Below, piece by piece: positions 1 through 6,672 of a stretch of DNA of 28,162 bases. Within the stretch, counting starts at the first letter, position 1. Each line of letters begins with the position of its first letter. Source of the stretch: JBEKJU01 sp050011095 (GTDB lineage Bacteria > Desulfobacterota > Syntrophorhabdia > Syntrophorhabdales > WCHB1-27); the NCBI GenBank assembly GCA_050011095.1, contig JBEKJU010000013.1, positions 1 through 28,162 on the forward strand. The letters are read 5' to 3'. The position numbers and the translations under genes are program-made. The notes under the pieces are model-generated. The model ran no database searches and was not told the DNA's origin. It was given only the letters and a program-made list of their open reading frames with translations.

Positions 1-1
1 C

Positions 2-106
2 CCCCGGGGGGTCAAGCGGAAGATGAGCAACTATCATCTGCGGCCGAGGACCGTCCCCTGCAACGAGCGGGTTGACTTCGAAAAACGTATCAAGATACTT
101 AAATGA
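2..106 (+). CDS. C-terminal tail of an ORF entering from the left (possible transposase/integrase end)
   Basis: An open frame is already running at the window edge and ends in TGA at 104-106, giving 34 visible residues that are strongly basic (KRKMSNYHLRPR near the start, EKRIKILK at the end). The basic, Arg/Lys-rich tail could be the end of a transposase or integrase, but I cannot name the family from so few residues. No start is visible. It sits next to the repeat-bearing, gene-poor stretch 107-707, which would fit a mobile-element edge. This is inference only. Confidence 0.3.
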   Translation, partial: PRGVKRKMSNYHLRPRTVPCNERVDFEKRIKILK

Positions 107-379
107 ACAGTATTACCCCTAACGTTGAACTATCAGGGACAAGTTCTGGCGGGTACAGACGGAAGCCTCAAGGGGTCAGCCTTGACAGGGGATAGAGCCT
201 CCTCAATCCCGTCCATCTCCGTCTGGTGTCCATAAATCCTTCTGTTTAAGGGAAAGACGGTGTGGTCATTGTAAACCGAGGGCATCGTGCTGATAATGGA
301 GGATAGGGAATTATACTGACAAGCCCTTTGCCTTTGCGAAGGAGGAACGAAAATGAGCAAGTACAGGTATTGCGGCCCT

Positions 380-425
380 CATCAGCCTATGGTACTGGCT
401 GTCGTGCCAGTCCGTCAAAGACTCA
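380..425. repeat. Hairpin repeat, copy 1
   Basis: A 46-base unit that recurs at 467-512 (87-base period) with about 39 of 46 positions identical. Its core is CTGGC-TGTCGT-GCCAG, a 5-bp stem with a 6-base loop, extended outward by an A-T pair, a bulged T and two G-C pairs. The size and shape resemble REP-type palindromes or a structured RNA. It is not in any recognised gene. Confidence 0.6.
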
Positions 426-466
426 CCACCATAGTGGAGACGAGAAAGAATACGAATTTTTTGGTT

Positions 467-512
467 CATCAGCCTACGGGTCTGGCTGTCGTGCCAGCCC
501 ATCAAAGGCTCA
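467..512. repeat. Hairpin repeat, copy 2
   Basis: Second copy of the unit at 380-425. The CTGGC/GCCAG stem and TGTCGT loop are unchanged. The flanking pair that is A-T in copy 1 is replaced by G-C here, with the bulged T shifted by one position, so the fold is kept despite the base changes. The 87-base period is a multiple of three, so both copies are read in the same frame in any overlapping ORF. Confidence 0.6.
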
Positions 513-707
513 TGTGGATGAATTTCAAGAGTCTGAATCATAAACAGAAATAGGTAGGAGCATTGGTTTAGGGGAATCGGAGGGCAGGAAAGGCAGCATG
601 ACCCTTTGTGCGCGTGGTGGGGAGGTCGCTTCGTTCGGCTGTATTGGAGCCGATAACCATCTCTTTTCTTTGTCTTGGTAATCCTCACCTTTGAGGAATT
701 TCCCTTG

Positions 708-1157
708 TTATAGCCCTTTTAGATAGGTGCAGCTATCATGATGGTTTTCCAAGCCGCCCATCAGCAACTCTTCCATGTCCGCCATCTCCATAGTCTTTGT
801 CCTCCCCTCGCTCAAAATCCCCAGCCTCACTTCCATTTCAGGCGAATATCTGCCAGCCGCTGATTTGAAGAAGGAAACTAATCGGGATGCTGAATCATAG
901 ACGCTGAAGGTCTGCACCGATAGGTAATCTCCATAGTCCCTGGTCCGAATCCATCCCTTCGCTATCAACCCTTTTATGACCTCCTCCCTTGCCTTACCCT
1001 CCCATCCAAGCGGTTCTTTGTGCTTTTTGTAGACGACTTCCAGATATCCCCGTGTCAGCTTGAATCTTTCAGGATTGCTGATGACCTCGCTGATATGGCT
1101 CTGGGGCACAGGAAACATATCTCCTTCGGGGCTAATCCAATAGGCTTTCTCGTCCAT
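708..1157 (-). CDS. Hypothetical protein, second gene of an accessory two-gene cassette
   Basis: A 149-aa protein read from ATG at 1157-1155. The upstream gene's TGA shares one base with this ATG (TGATG), which indicates translational coupling; a GTG one codon earlier is the alternative start. It is predicted soluble, with no signal peptide or membrane segment. Residues roughly 45-90 (EEVIKGLIAKGWIR followed by a YLSVQTFSVYD strand) could be a winged-helix-like unit, but this is a weak shape impression. I do not recognise the family. The neighbourhood (truncated hsdM, FRG gene) suggests a defence, phage or plasmid-derived accessory function; nothing in the sequence proves it. Confidence 0.65.
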   Translation of the reverse strand: MDEKAYWISPEGDMFPVPQSHISEVISNPERFKLTRGYLEVVYKKHKEPLGWEGKAREEVIKGLIAKGWIRTRDYGDYLSVQTFSVYDSASRLVSFFKSAAGRYSPEMEVRLGILSEGRTKTMEMADMEELLMGGLENHHDSCTYLKGL

Positions 1158-1789
1158 CACCTAATTGTCACTGTCCCCGGCATAGGCTGTGTCTTGAATA
1201 TCACATAGCCGCCCTCAAAGATGATATCAGGGACGTAGTAGCTGACGCTTGTGCTGCCGTCGCTTTCTATCCACAAGGTTTTCAGTCCATTGTAAGTGAT
1301 GTGGGCACCATATTTCTGTACCCATTCAGGCTGGGTCTGCATGAAGGCTATGATGTAGGCGACCGCTTCGTTTTCGGAGATGCCTTCTGGCAGTTTCTCG
1401 ACGGGATAAACACAAGGCATGATTTTGTATTGGAAATACTCAGGTTTATCTGCATCCTTCAGGGTCTCCCGGAAATCTTGCTTATCAAACTCAAGCACCC
1501 ACAGAAGGTCTTCCTTCGTGATGTCCAATAATTCCAGGAACTTCAACGGAATCTTCCCCTGGGCATTGACCCACAATTCCTTCATTCTCGTCAAGAACTT
1601 CAACCGTTTCCGATACCCAATTGCCTCCATCATTTTGGCGAGGTCTACAGGTAGCCCTTTCTTATCTACGGGCAATTCCTTATAACGGGTCTGAAGAAGA
1701 AGGCGGGAGTGCCGGTAGGGAACATAATCCTTTACAGAAGTGACCCTGGGGATGAAGGGGATGAGGTCAAAAATGTTCTTTGCTTCCAT
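1157..1789 (-). CDS. Hypothetical protein, first gene of an accessory two-gene cassette
   Basis: A 210-aa protein starting at ATG 1789-1787, with GGAGA about 5 bases upstream on the minus strand. It is a soluble, mixed alpha/beta-looking sequence with many aromatic residues in the C-terminal third (VSYYVPDIIFEGGYVIF), and has no signal peptide or membrane helix. The N-terminal half is Lys/Arg-rich around YRKRLKFLTRMKELW. No catalytic motif is apparent and I do not recognise the family. Its stop overlaps the start of the next gene, so both are made from one transcript. An extended -10 box (TGCTATAAT) lies about 170 bases upstream at 1959-1964. Confidence 0.65.
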   Translation of the reverse strand: MEAKNIFDLIPFIPRVTSVKDYVPYRHSRLLLQTRYKELPVDKKGLPVDLAKMMEAIGYRKRLKFLTRMKELWVNAQGKIPLKFLELLDITKEDLLWVLEFDKQDFRETLKDADKPEYFQYKIMPCVYPVEKLPEGISENEAVAYIIAFMQTQPEWVQKYGAHITYNGLKTLWIESDGSTSVSYYVPDIIFEGGYVIFKTQPMPGTVTIR

Positions 1790-1958
1790 GGCATTCTCCT
1801 ATCGACTGGTTATGCACCTGGAAGCAATAGGGGCGGCTATGTGGAGACCTTTTTCAAAGCTCGTGGCTTTGCACATCAAGCGGTTTCCCGCTTAGGCACC
1901 GTAGCCGTCTCCTGCTCGGTTGCCGAATCCTTATCGGATTGCTCCGGATGCTGGGTAG

Positions 1959-1964
1959 ATTATA
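1959..1964 (-). promoter_or_regulatory. Extended -10 promoter candidate for the two-gene cassette
   Basis: On the minus strand the sequence reads TGCTATAAT, a consensus -10 hexamer with the extended TGn element. The best -35 match is poor (CTGACG, 19 bases away), as is common for extended -10 promoters. Transcription would start near 1952 and leave a leader of roughly 160 bases before the gene at 1789. Confidence 0.5.
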
Positions 1965-2196
1965 GCACAAAAGGCAAAGGCACCGTCAGGGAAGATATTG
2001 TTCACGCTGAACCTTAACTCGACTCGTGGAAGGGAAACCGCCTCTTTTTACCCCTTCGTGAGACGCAGAATGCCTCCAGAATCGACCAGGATGCCCTGTG
2101 GTCAACTTTCCGGGAATCAGACGGGGGTGGCCATGACCAGGGTCTCAGAAGGGCAACCAAGGGTCACCACGAGGCCGACTCTACTATGTCGTCCCT

Positions 2197-2228
2197 CAAA
2201 ACAGTTTCCTTTCGGGGAACTGCTTTTG
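2197..2228. repeat. Imperfect hairpin upstream of the hsdM-like gene
   Basis: CAAAACAGTT then a short G-C segment, a 4-5 base loop, and GAACTGCTTTTG returning: about 13 bp of pairing with one bulged G and one G-T wobble. It is about 170 bases upstream of the hsdM-like start. It could be a transcript structure or a relic of a mobile-element end. Confidence 0.4.
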
Positions 2229-2397
2229 GTTCCTGACGGTGGAAGCACAAGGAAACCCATACAATGTGCTTGATTTCCTTGGCAGCAGGGTGTAAAAGGT
2301 GACAAGCACTTGGCTGGTCCCGCACCTTTGTTGCATTTTATTCGTCGTACCAGCCACCTCATAGCACTTTCAACTTTCGACGTGATGGAGTAGTGAG

Positions 2398-3267
2398 ATG
2401 GCAAATCAGGCTAACGGAAACACCGATAAATCTCTTGAACAGTGGCTGTGGGACGCTGCTTGCTCGATTCGTGGAGCAAAGGATGCACCTAAGTACAAGG
2501 ACTATATACTCCCCTTGGTCTTTGCCAAACGCCTCTGTGATGTGTTTGATGATGAGGTGGACCGCATAGCCAAGGCGGTAGGCGGACGCTCGAAAGCCTT
2601 CAAACTTATTGAGCGTGATAAGAAACTGGTCCGGTTCTACATTCCTCTCCGGTCCTCCGACCCGCAGGAACCTGTCTGGTGGGTCATACGGAAATTGGCG
2701 GACAGAATCGGTGAACTTTTGACGGACCATCTCAGGGCAATCGCCAAAGAGAACCCAAGACTTGAAGGTATCATAGACAGGGTAGACTTCAATGCCACCA
2801 CCCATGGGCAGCGTGATATTTCAGATGACCGACTGAGTGCACTGATTGAGCAGATAAGTCTCAAGCGGCTTGGGCTAAATGACGTGGAACCCGATATCAT
2901 AGGACGCAGTTACGAATACCTCATCCGTAAGTTTGCCGAAGGAAGTGGGCAAAGTGCGGGTGAGTTCTATACACCCAAGGAAGTGGGCATGGTGATGGCT
3001 CACATTATCGAACCAGAGCCAGGTATGGAGATTTATGACCCGTGCTGCGGTTCCGGCGGACTACTCATCAAGTGCCAACTAGTCTTACAGGAGATGATGA
3101 ACCTACGTTCCCGTAAATCGTTTGCTCCCCTCAAGACTTACGGGCAGGAGTATATTGCTACCACTTGGGCTATGGCGAACATGAACATGATTATCCATGA
3201 CATAGAGGGGGAGATTGAGATTGGCGACACCTTTGCAGAGCAGAAAGTGAAAGATGCGAAGATTTAG
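2398..3267 (+). CDS. hsdM: Type I restriction-modification methyltransferase subunit (HsdM-like), C-terminally truncated
   Basis: A 289-aa protein with the HsdM N-terminal helical domain (about residues 10-150) and the start of the N6-adenine methyltransferase domain: GEFYTPKEV near residue 188 and the SAM-binding motif I DPCCGSGG at 214-221. HsdM proteins are usually about 500 aa and carry the catalytic NPPF/Y motif some 60-80 residues after motif I. Here the frame ends right after the GDTF segment, before that motif, so an active methylase is not expected. No hsdS or hsdR follows. The bases after the stop do not continue the protein in another frame, which points to a deletion or rearrangement junction, not a simple frameshift. 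GGAG lies 7 bases before the ATG. Confidence 0.85.
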   Translation: MANQANGNTDKSLEQWLWDAACSIRGAKDAPKYKDYILPLVFAKRLCDVFDDEVDRIAKAVGGRSKAFKLIERDKKLVRFYIPLRSSDPQEPVWWVIRKLADRIGELLTDHLRAIAKENPRLEGIIDRVDFNATTHGQRDISDDRLSALIEQISLKRLGLNDVEPDIIGRSYEYLIRKFAEGSGQSAGEFYTPKEVGMVMAHIIEPEPGMEIYDPCCGSGGLLIKCQLVLQEMMNLRSRKSFAPLKTYGQEYIATTWAMANMNMIIHDIEGEIEIGDTFAEQKVKDAKI

Positions 3268-3287
3268 TCCCACAAAGGGCTGCAATA

Positions 3288-3437
3288 CTATGCTTTTGCC
3301 GTGGTCCCTTTTTTATCTGTCTTCGCAGATAATTTAGATAACTCTCTGTCGAGAGTGGCTTCAATCTTGTCAAGATTATGAAATAGCTTCTTGCGAAGCT
3401 TCTTTTCAGTTTCTTCACATACTATCATCTTCTTCAT
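3288..3437 (-). CDS. Small charged protein (49 aa) of unknown function
   Basis: Starts at ATG 3437-3435, with a near-consensus AAGGAGAC seven bases upstream, much stronger than for the longer in-frame extension. The product is Lys/Glu-rich and predicted mostly alpha-helical (EETEKKLRKKLFHNLDKIEA, then a Lys-rich tail), with one Cys at residue 7. The gene is in an AT-rich patch immediately after the broken hsdM-like gene and on the opposite strand. The size and charge would suit a small antitoxin or other accessory peptide, but no family is recognised and no partner gene is visible. Confidence 0.5.
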   Translation of the reverse strand: MKKMIVCEETEKKLRKKLFHNLDKIEATLDRELSKLSAKTDKKGTTAKA

Positions 3438-3875
3438 TGACTGTCTCCTTATAATACGATTTCTCACAATATATAAATTGACTTTTGAAAAGGTCATGTT
3501 ATAGTTCTTATCAGGCTTTGCCCCATTGCTTTTTCGCAAGGAGGAAAACAGACGGCAACGGAAATGGCAACCCTGGTGGCACCGGTTTCATGACGGCCAC
3601 CGATGAAGAGGTTGTTGCAAGGCGTACAGAGGGGAGCCAGGGAGGATAGGAGAGGGCTGGGGCAGTGTTCTAAGTCTGTTTCTTCCAGGAACCAGGTGCC
3701 GTTGCGGGTGGTGTAATAGCGATATAGCGGACTGTGCCTGAATTGGAAGTCAATAGTGAATAGGCCAGAAACGTGTAAAGGCGCACTGGATTAGCCGGAT
3801 GCATATCTAAACGGTAGGGAAAATGGACGAGAAAAGAGTGTGGATTGTAGGAATCGAGTGAATGGGGGGACTGAG
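3438..3875. other. Intergenic stretch without recognised genes
   Basis: About 440 bases between the 49-aa minus-strand gene and the FRG gene. A short open frame around 3540-3650 on the plus strand (containing GTGFMTATDEEVVARR) could be the tail of a lost gene, but it has no start and no recognisable family. I see no tRNA, clear promoter or strong terminator here. Confidence 0.4.
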
Positions 3876-4697
3876 ATGAAGGAAGTGAACTTGGAGAGCT
3901 GGGAAGAGTTCGAGCAAACCCTTCAAGGGCTTGAAATTGAAACTGGTCCAGAGGCGGAATTCTTATATCGGGGCCAGGAGAATTGTTGTTGGGGGTTACA
4001 GACAACGCTTGAGCGGAATGGGCGGGAAATAATGTCGTTGAAAGATTATCACGAGTTGTGCTCTGTGGTAAAACCGCAAGTAGAATCATTTGCCGGAATG
4101 AATTGGGATATCCTGGTATATCCAGAAGGGATTGAGGAGTGGCTCAGAGAAAATGACAGCTTTATGCCGCAGGCGTTTGGTCGTCCTGCGTTCCAAGCTA
4201 CGTATAGTTACATGCTTTATTTGAGGCATCACGGTTTCCCCTCGCCGTTCATTGACTGGACAGGGTCACCTTACATTGCGGCATTCTTCGCATTCAGGCG
4301 ACAAAGCACGGCAAGGGTGTCAATTTACGCATACCTCAAACGAAGAACGCCAGTTGTGACGAGGATCGGTAGTCCGGACTATCCGTATATTCACATATTA
4401 GGTCCATACGTGAGAACCCACCGTCGTCATTTTCTTCAGCAGGGGCGGTACACGATTTGCGTTGTTCGGGATTCGGAGGGGGAAGGCATATGGCGATATG
4501 CGTCGCATCAGGATGCTTACCATCGTGGTGATGGTGAAGATATGCTGTGGAAATTCAACATTCCGTGCTCTGAGAGGCGGAGGGTGTTAGCAATGTTGGA
4601 TAATCATAACATAAGTGCGTTGTCGTTATTTGAGTCGGAGGACGCTCTTATGGAAACAATGGCAATACGTGAGATTGACCTTCGGGAAAGAAGGTGA
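3876..4697 (+). CDS. FRG domain-containing protein
   Basis: A 273-aa protein from ATG 3876, preceded by GGGGGA at 3865-3870; an in-frame GTG at 3840 is a less likely start. The FRG domain is named for an (F/Y)RGQ signature, here FLYRGQ at residues 29-34, followed by the second conserved block, HHGFPSPFIDWTGSPYIAAF at about 118-137. FRG proteins normally carry a 'lD.T.nP..A..FA' element at this point, which matches well. The domain is widespread in bacteria and phages, its biochemical activity is not established, and it is often found in variable genomic regions. No signal peptide or membrane helix is seen. It is a single-gene unit within the accessory region. Confidence 0.8.
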   Translation: MKEVNLESWEEFEQTLQGLEIETGPEAEFLYRGQENCCWGLQTTLERNGREIMSLKDYHELCSVVKPQVESFAGMNWDILVYPEGIEEWLRENDSFMPQAFGRPAFQATYSYMLYLRHHGFPSPFIDWTGSPYIAAFFAFRRQSTARVSIYAYLKRRTPVVTRIGSPDYPYIHILGPYVRTHRRHFLQQGRYTICVVRDSEGEGIWRYASHQDAYHRGDGEDMLWKFNIPCSERRRVLAMLDNHNISALSLFESEDALMETMAIREIDLRERR

Positions 4698-5158
4698 TGA
4701 GGAGTGACAAGAGGTAGGGTGATGGTGGTGAAGAAGGAGGCGGCGGCGACAAGATGTTGTATACAATTGTGTACATGCGGTCGGTGTAATTCTGGTGTGA
4801 TCGTGCCAAGGAAAGTGGCGAAAAAGGTAGAACTGGACAGAAAGTGTAGACGTGGGTAGGGCGGAGATAGTAGAACACTTTCCAATAGATAGGAAGTTCT
4901 CAGAATTTTCCGGAAGGGTTATAATGAGTCTTCCTAACCCTGGTGTCGGTTTAAGCCCGTTCAGTTCATAGCGTCTTGCGTACTGTGCTTTTGCCTGGCA
5001 ATCGTCACTAACCTAGTGGGACGGCTGTTCAAAGCCTTGTAGGTATAGCCGCAGCATTGCCTCCCCAGAGTTGCCACATCCTCAGCAACGGATGCTGACC
5101 GCCCATACCCATCGTCAGGCGGTAGTTCCTCAACGGTCTGGATTCGCTGAAATCCGCC
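4698..5158. other. Gene-free junction between accessory region and chemotaxis block
   Basis: About 460 bases. The left half is AT/GA-rich and resembles the accessory region; from roughly 5.05 kb the composition shifts towards the GC-rich core. A perfect 10-base palindrome TTGTATACAA occurs at 4757-4766, and a 7-base inverted pair AAAGTGT/ACACTTT at 4841-4847 and 4875-4881. I find no gene, and no continuation of the following MCP-like gene in any frame. Confidence 0.45.
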
Positions 5159-6388
5159 GTGACGGAGACTCTTTCGAAGATCATCGCCTCCCGTGGTTCC
5201 ACCGAGCGGCTGACACAGGGGATGTTGGAAGGTCTGAAGGCGAACCTCTCAATCCTCCTCGAAAAACGTTCGTCCGCTTCAGAGACCGCATCGAGGTTGG
5301 TCGCCCATTCAGGGGAGGTATCGGCCAGCATATCGGAGGTGATCTCGTCCCTTCAGTTCCATGATATCACCCGCCAACAGGTCGAGCATGTGGCGGACGT
5401 GCTCGACGAGGTGGCAGCCGTTGGCCCGGACAGCGACGGTAAGCCGGTCCTCCTGGACATAATGCACGATATCGGTGAGCTTCAGATCGACCAGCTCAAC
5501 CATGCCGGGGATCAGCTAGGATCAGCCATCGCCGTGGTGACGGAGCGTCTGCGCCAGCTTGCGCGCCGTCTCTGCGAGATGTCGGAGGAGGCCGTCGGCC
5601 TTATCAGTATCGCCGGCAAGGAGGAGATGTCGTTTGTCGCTGAATTGACCGGTTCCATATCGACCATCGTGGATTCTTTTCGTCAGAATGAGGGAACCGG
5701 CAAGGAACTGGCGGCGGCCATAGATTCTGTCGGCGGGATGATCCGGGAGCTTTCCGCCTTCGTAAACGATATCGAGGAGATAGGCTCGGAGGTCAAGCTG
5801 ATAGCCATCAACGCCCAAATAAAGGCGGCGCAGGCGGCCGAAGACGGCGGCGCCCTCGGCGTTCTCGCAGAGGCCATTAGAAATCTCTCGGATCACGCAA
5901 CCGATCAGACGGCGATCATGACGGAGAAACTGAAAGAGGCGAGTGACGCCGCCCTGGAGCTGCATACGATCCATCATGAGGGGAGCCGGGGCAGCGACAA
6001 AATGGATTCCATAGAAGAAAAGATCAAAGACCTTCTTGACTCGCTGCGTCGATCGGAAGAGGGCCTCGTTTCGCTCCTCCGCGGGCTCGACAGGACTGCC
6101 AGGGCGCTCACGGGGGATATAGAGATGGTGCTCGCGGGCATAACTGCCGACACCAGGACAAATGAGGTGATAAGCGGCATTGTGGCCGGTCTGCGAAGCC
6201 TCATCGCCCGCACGAACGGTGCGGCGCGCGCGAAAGCAGGCAAGGAGAGCAAGTATTTCGAGGAGTTGACAAGCAGGTATACGATGCATCAGGAACGATG
6301 CATACACGAGTCCCACATTCAGCCGGCCGACGGGAAGACGAGGAAGGGCCAGGAGATATCCCTTGGAGACAATGTCGAGCTTTTTTGA
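5159..6388 (+). CDS. MCP-like cytoplasmic signalling protein, probably 5'-truncated
   Basis: A 409-aa product read from a GTG at 5159; this start is uncertain because it has no good ribosome binding site, and the frame is open upstream only to a TAG at 5123-5125. Residues about 60-76 contain the SLQFHDITRQQ element typical of a soluble MCP-like family. Residues about 212-247 align with the chemoreceptor hairpin tip (VKLIAINAQIKAA, then EAIRNLSDHA). The rest is coiled coil, ending in LGDNVELF. There is no membrane segment or input domain, and family members are usually longer at the N-terminus, so the beginning appears to be lost at the island edge. It probably acts on the same chemosensory array as the receptor and CheW downstream, if expressed. 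Confidence 0.7.
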   Translation: MTETLSKIIASRGSTERLTQGMLEGLKANLSILLEKRSSASETASRLVAHSGEVSASISEVISSLQFHDITRQQVEHVADVLDEVAAVGPDSDGKPVLLDIMHDIGELQIDQLNHAGDQLGSAIAVVTERLRQLARRLCEMSEEAVGLISIAGKEEMSFVAELTGSISTIVDSFRQNEGTGKELAAAIDSVGGMIRELSAFVNDIEEIGSEVKLIAINAQIKAAQAAEDGGALGVLAEAIRNLSDHATDQTAIMTEKLKEASDAALELHTIHHEGSRGSDKMDSIEEKIKDLLDSLRRSEEGLVSLLRGLDRTARALTGDIEMVLAGITADTRTNEVISGIVAGLRSLIARTNGAARAKAGKESKYFEELTSRYTMHQERCIHESHIQPADGKTRKGQEISLGDNVELF

Positions 6389-6390
6389 AT

Positions 6391-6412
6391 GGCCGGCGGG
6401 TGTTTTCCGGCC
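6391..6412 (+). terminator. Weak hairpin after the MCP-like gene
   Basis: GGCCGG and CCGGCC pair across a 10-base loop directly after the stop at 6386-6388. There is no T tract after the stem, so termination is only tentative. The remaining 260 bases up to the next gene show no clear promoter. Confidence 0.3.
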
Positions 6413-6672
6413 GGACGCGCGGGGGGAGGCAAGGGGAAGGCAAAAAAGGCGGCAAGCGCGCGGAGATGAAGTCGATCGAAGACTTGGAGGAACGGAAAGG
6501 CCGCCCATTGTCGGAAAGATCGCACGATGGCATTAGCCATTCGATCTCGCCGGCTCGTCGAGGCGTGAGTAAGCGGGGGAGGTGATGGGAGGGGAGGGGC
6601 ATCTGGTTGCGTATCGGTACGAATAAAAAAAAGCAGTGAAACCGTCGGAACGGCGGATAAAGGAGGACTAAA

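Larger units (their letters stand above)
107..707. other. Gene-poor stretch with hairpin repeats
   Basis: About 600 bases without a convincing gene. Open frames on both strands exist here, but the longest overlap the two hairpin repeats and each other and lack good ribosome binding sites. The only structure I see is the imperfect direct repeat at 380-425 and 467-512, annotated separately. The stretch lies between the truncated ORF at the window edge and the 3' end of the minus-strand two-gene cassette. Confidence 0.5.
1790..2397. other. Long intergenic region between divergent accessory genes
   Basis: About 600 bases between the minus-strand cassette and the plus-strand hsdM-like gene. It contains the minus-strand promoter candidate at 1959-1964, a small hairpin AAGCGG-TTTC-CCGCTT near 1878-1893 in the predicted cassette leader, and a longer imperfect hairpin at 2197-2228. 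Open frames of 90-100 codons on both strands overlap one another, have no plausible ribosome binding site and resemble nothing I know, so I do not call them genes. Confidence 0.5.

Noticed and set aside
133..688. Open frames of 66-125 codons on both strands across the hairpin repeats, including one with repeated WHDSQ..RLM blocks on the minus strand
   Set aside because: They overlap each other on opposite strands, their internal repeat is a direct result of the DNA repeat, and none has a good ribosome binding site. A translated repeat cannot be excluded but is not supported.
2117..2404. Minus-strand 95-codon frame overlapping the start of the hsdM-like gene
   Set aside because: No ribosome binding site or family; it overlaps another frame and a hairpin in a non-coding region.
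5522..6508. Long minus-strand open frame (328 codons) opposite the MCP-like gene
   Set aside because: Shadow of a GC-rich coding sequence; its product has no recognisable domain, while the plus-strand product has clear receptor signatures.
6595..6612. GGGGCAT...TTGC resembling a sigma-54 promoter upstream of the receptor gene
   Set aside because: The GG and GC elements match only if key bases between them are ignored; TGGCAC is not present.
6636..6660. GCGGATAA just before the receptor gene, resembling a sigma-28 (flagellar) -10 element
   Set aside because: No TAAA-type -35 at the required distance, and the start site would fall inside the ribosome binding site.
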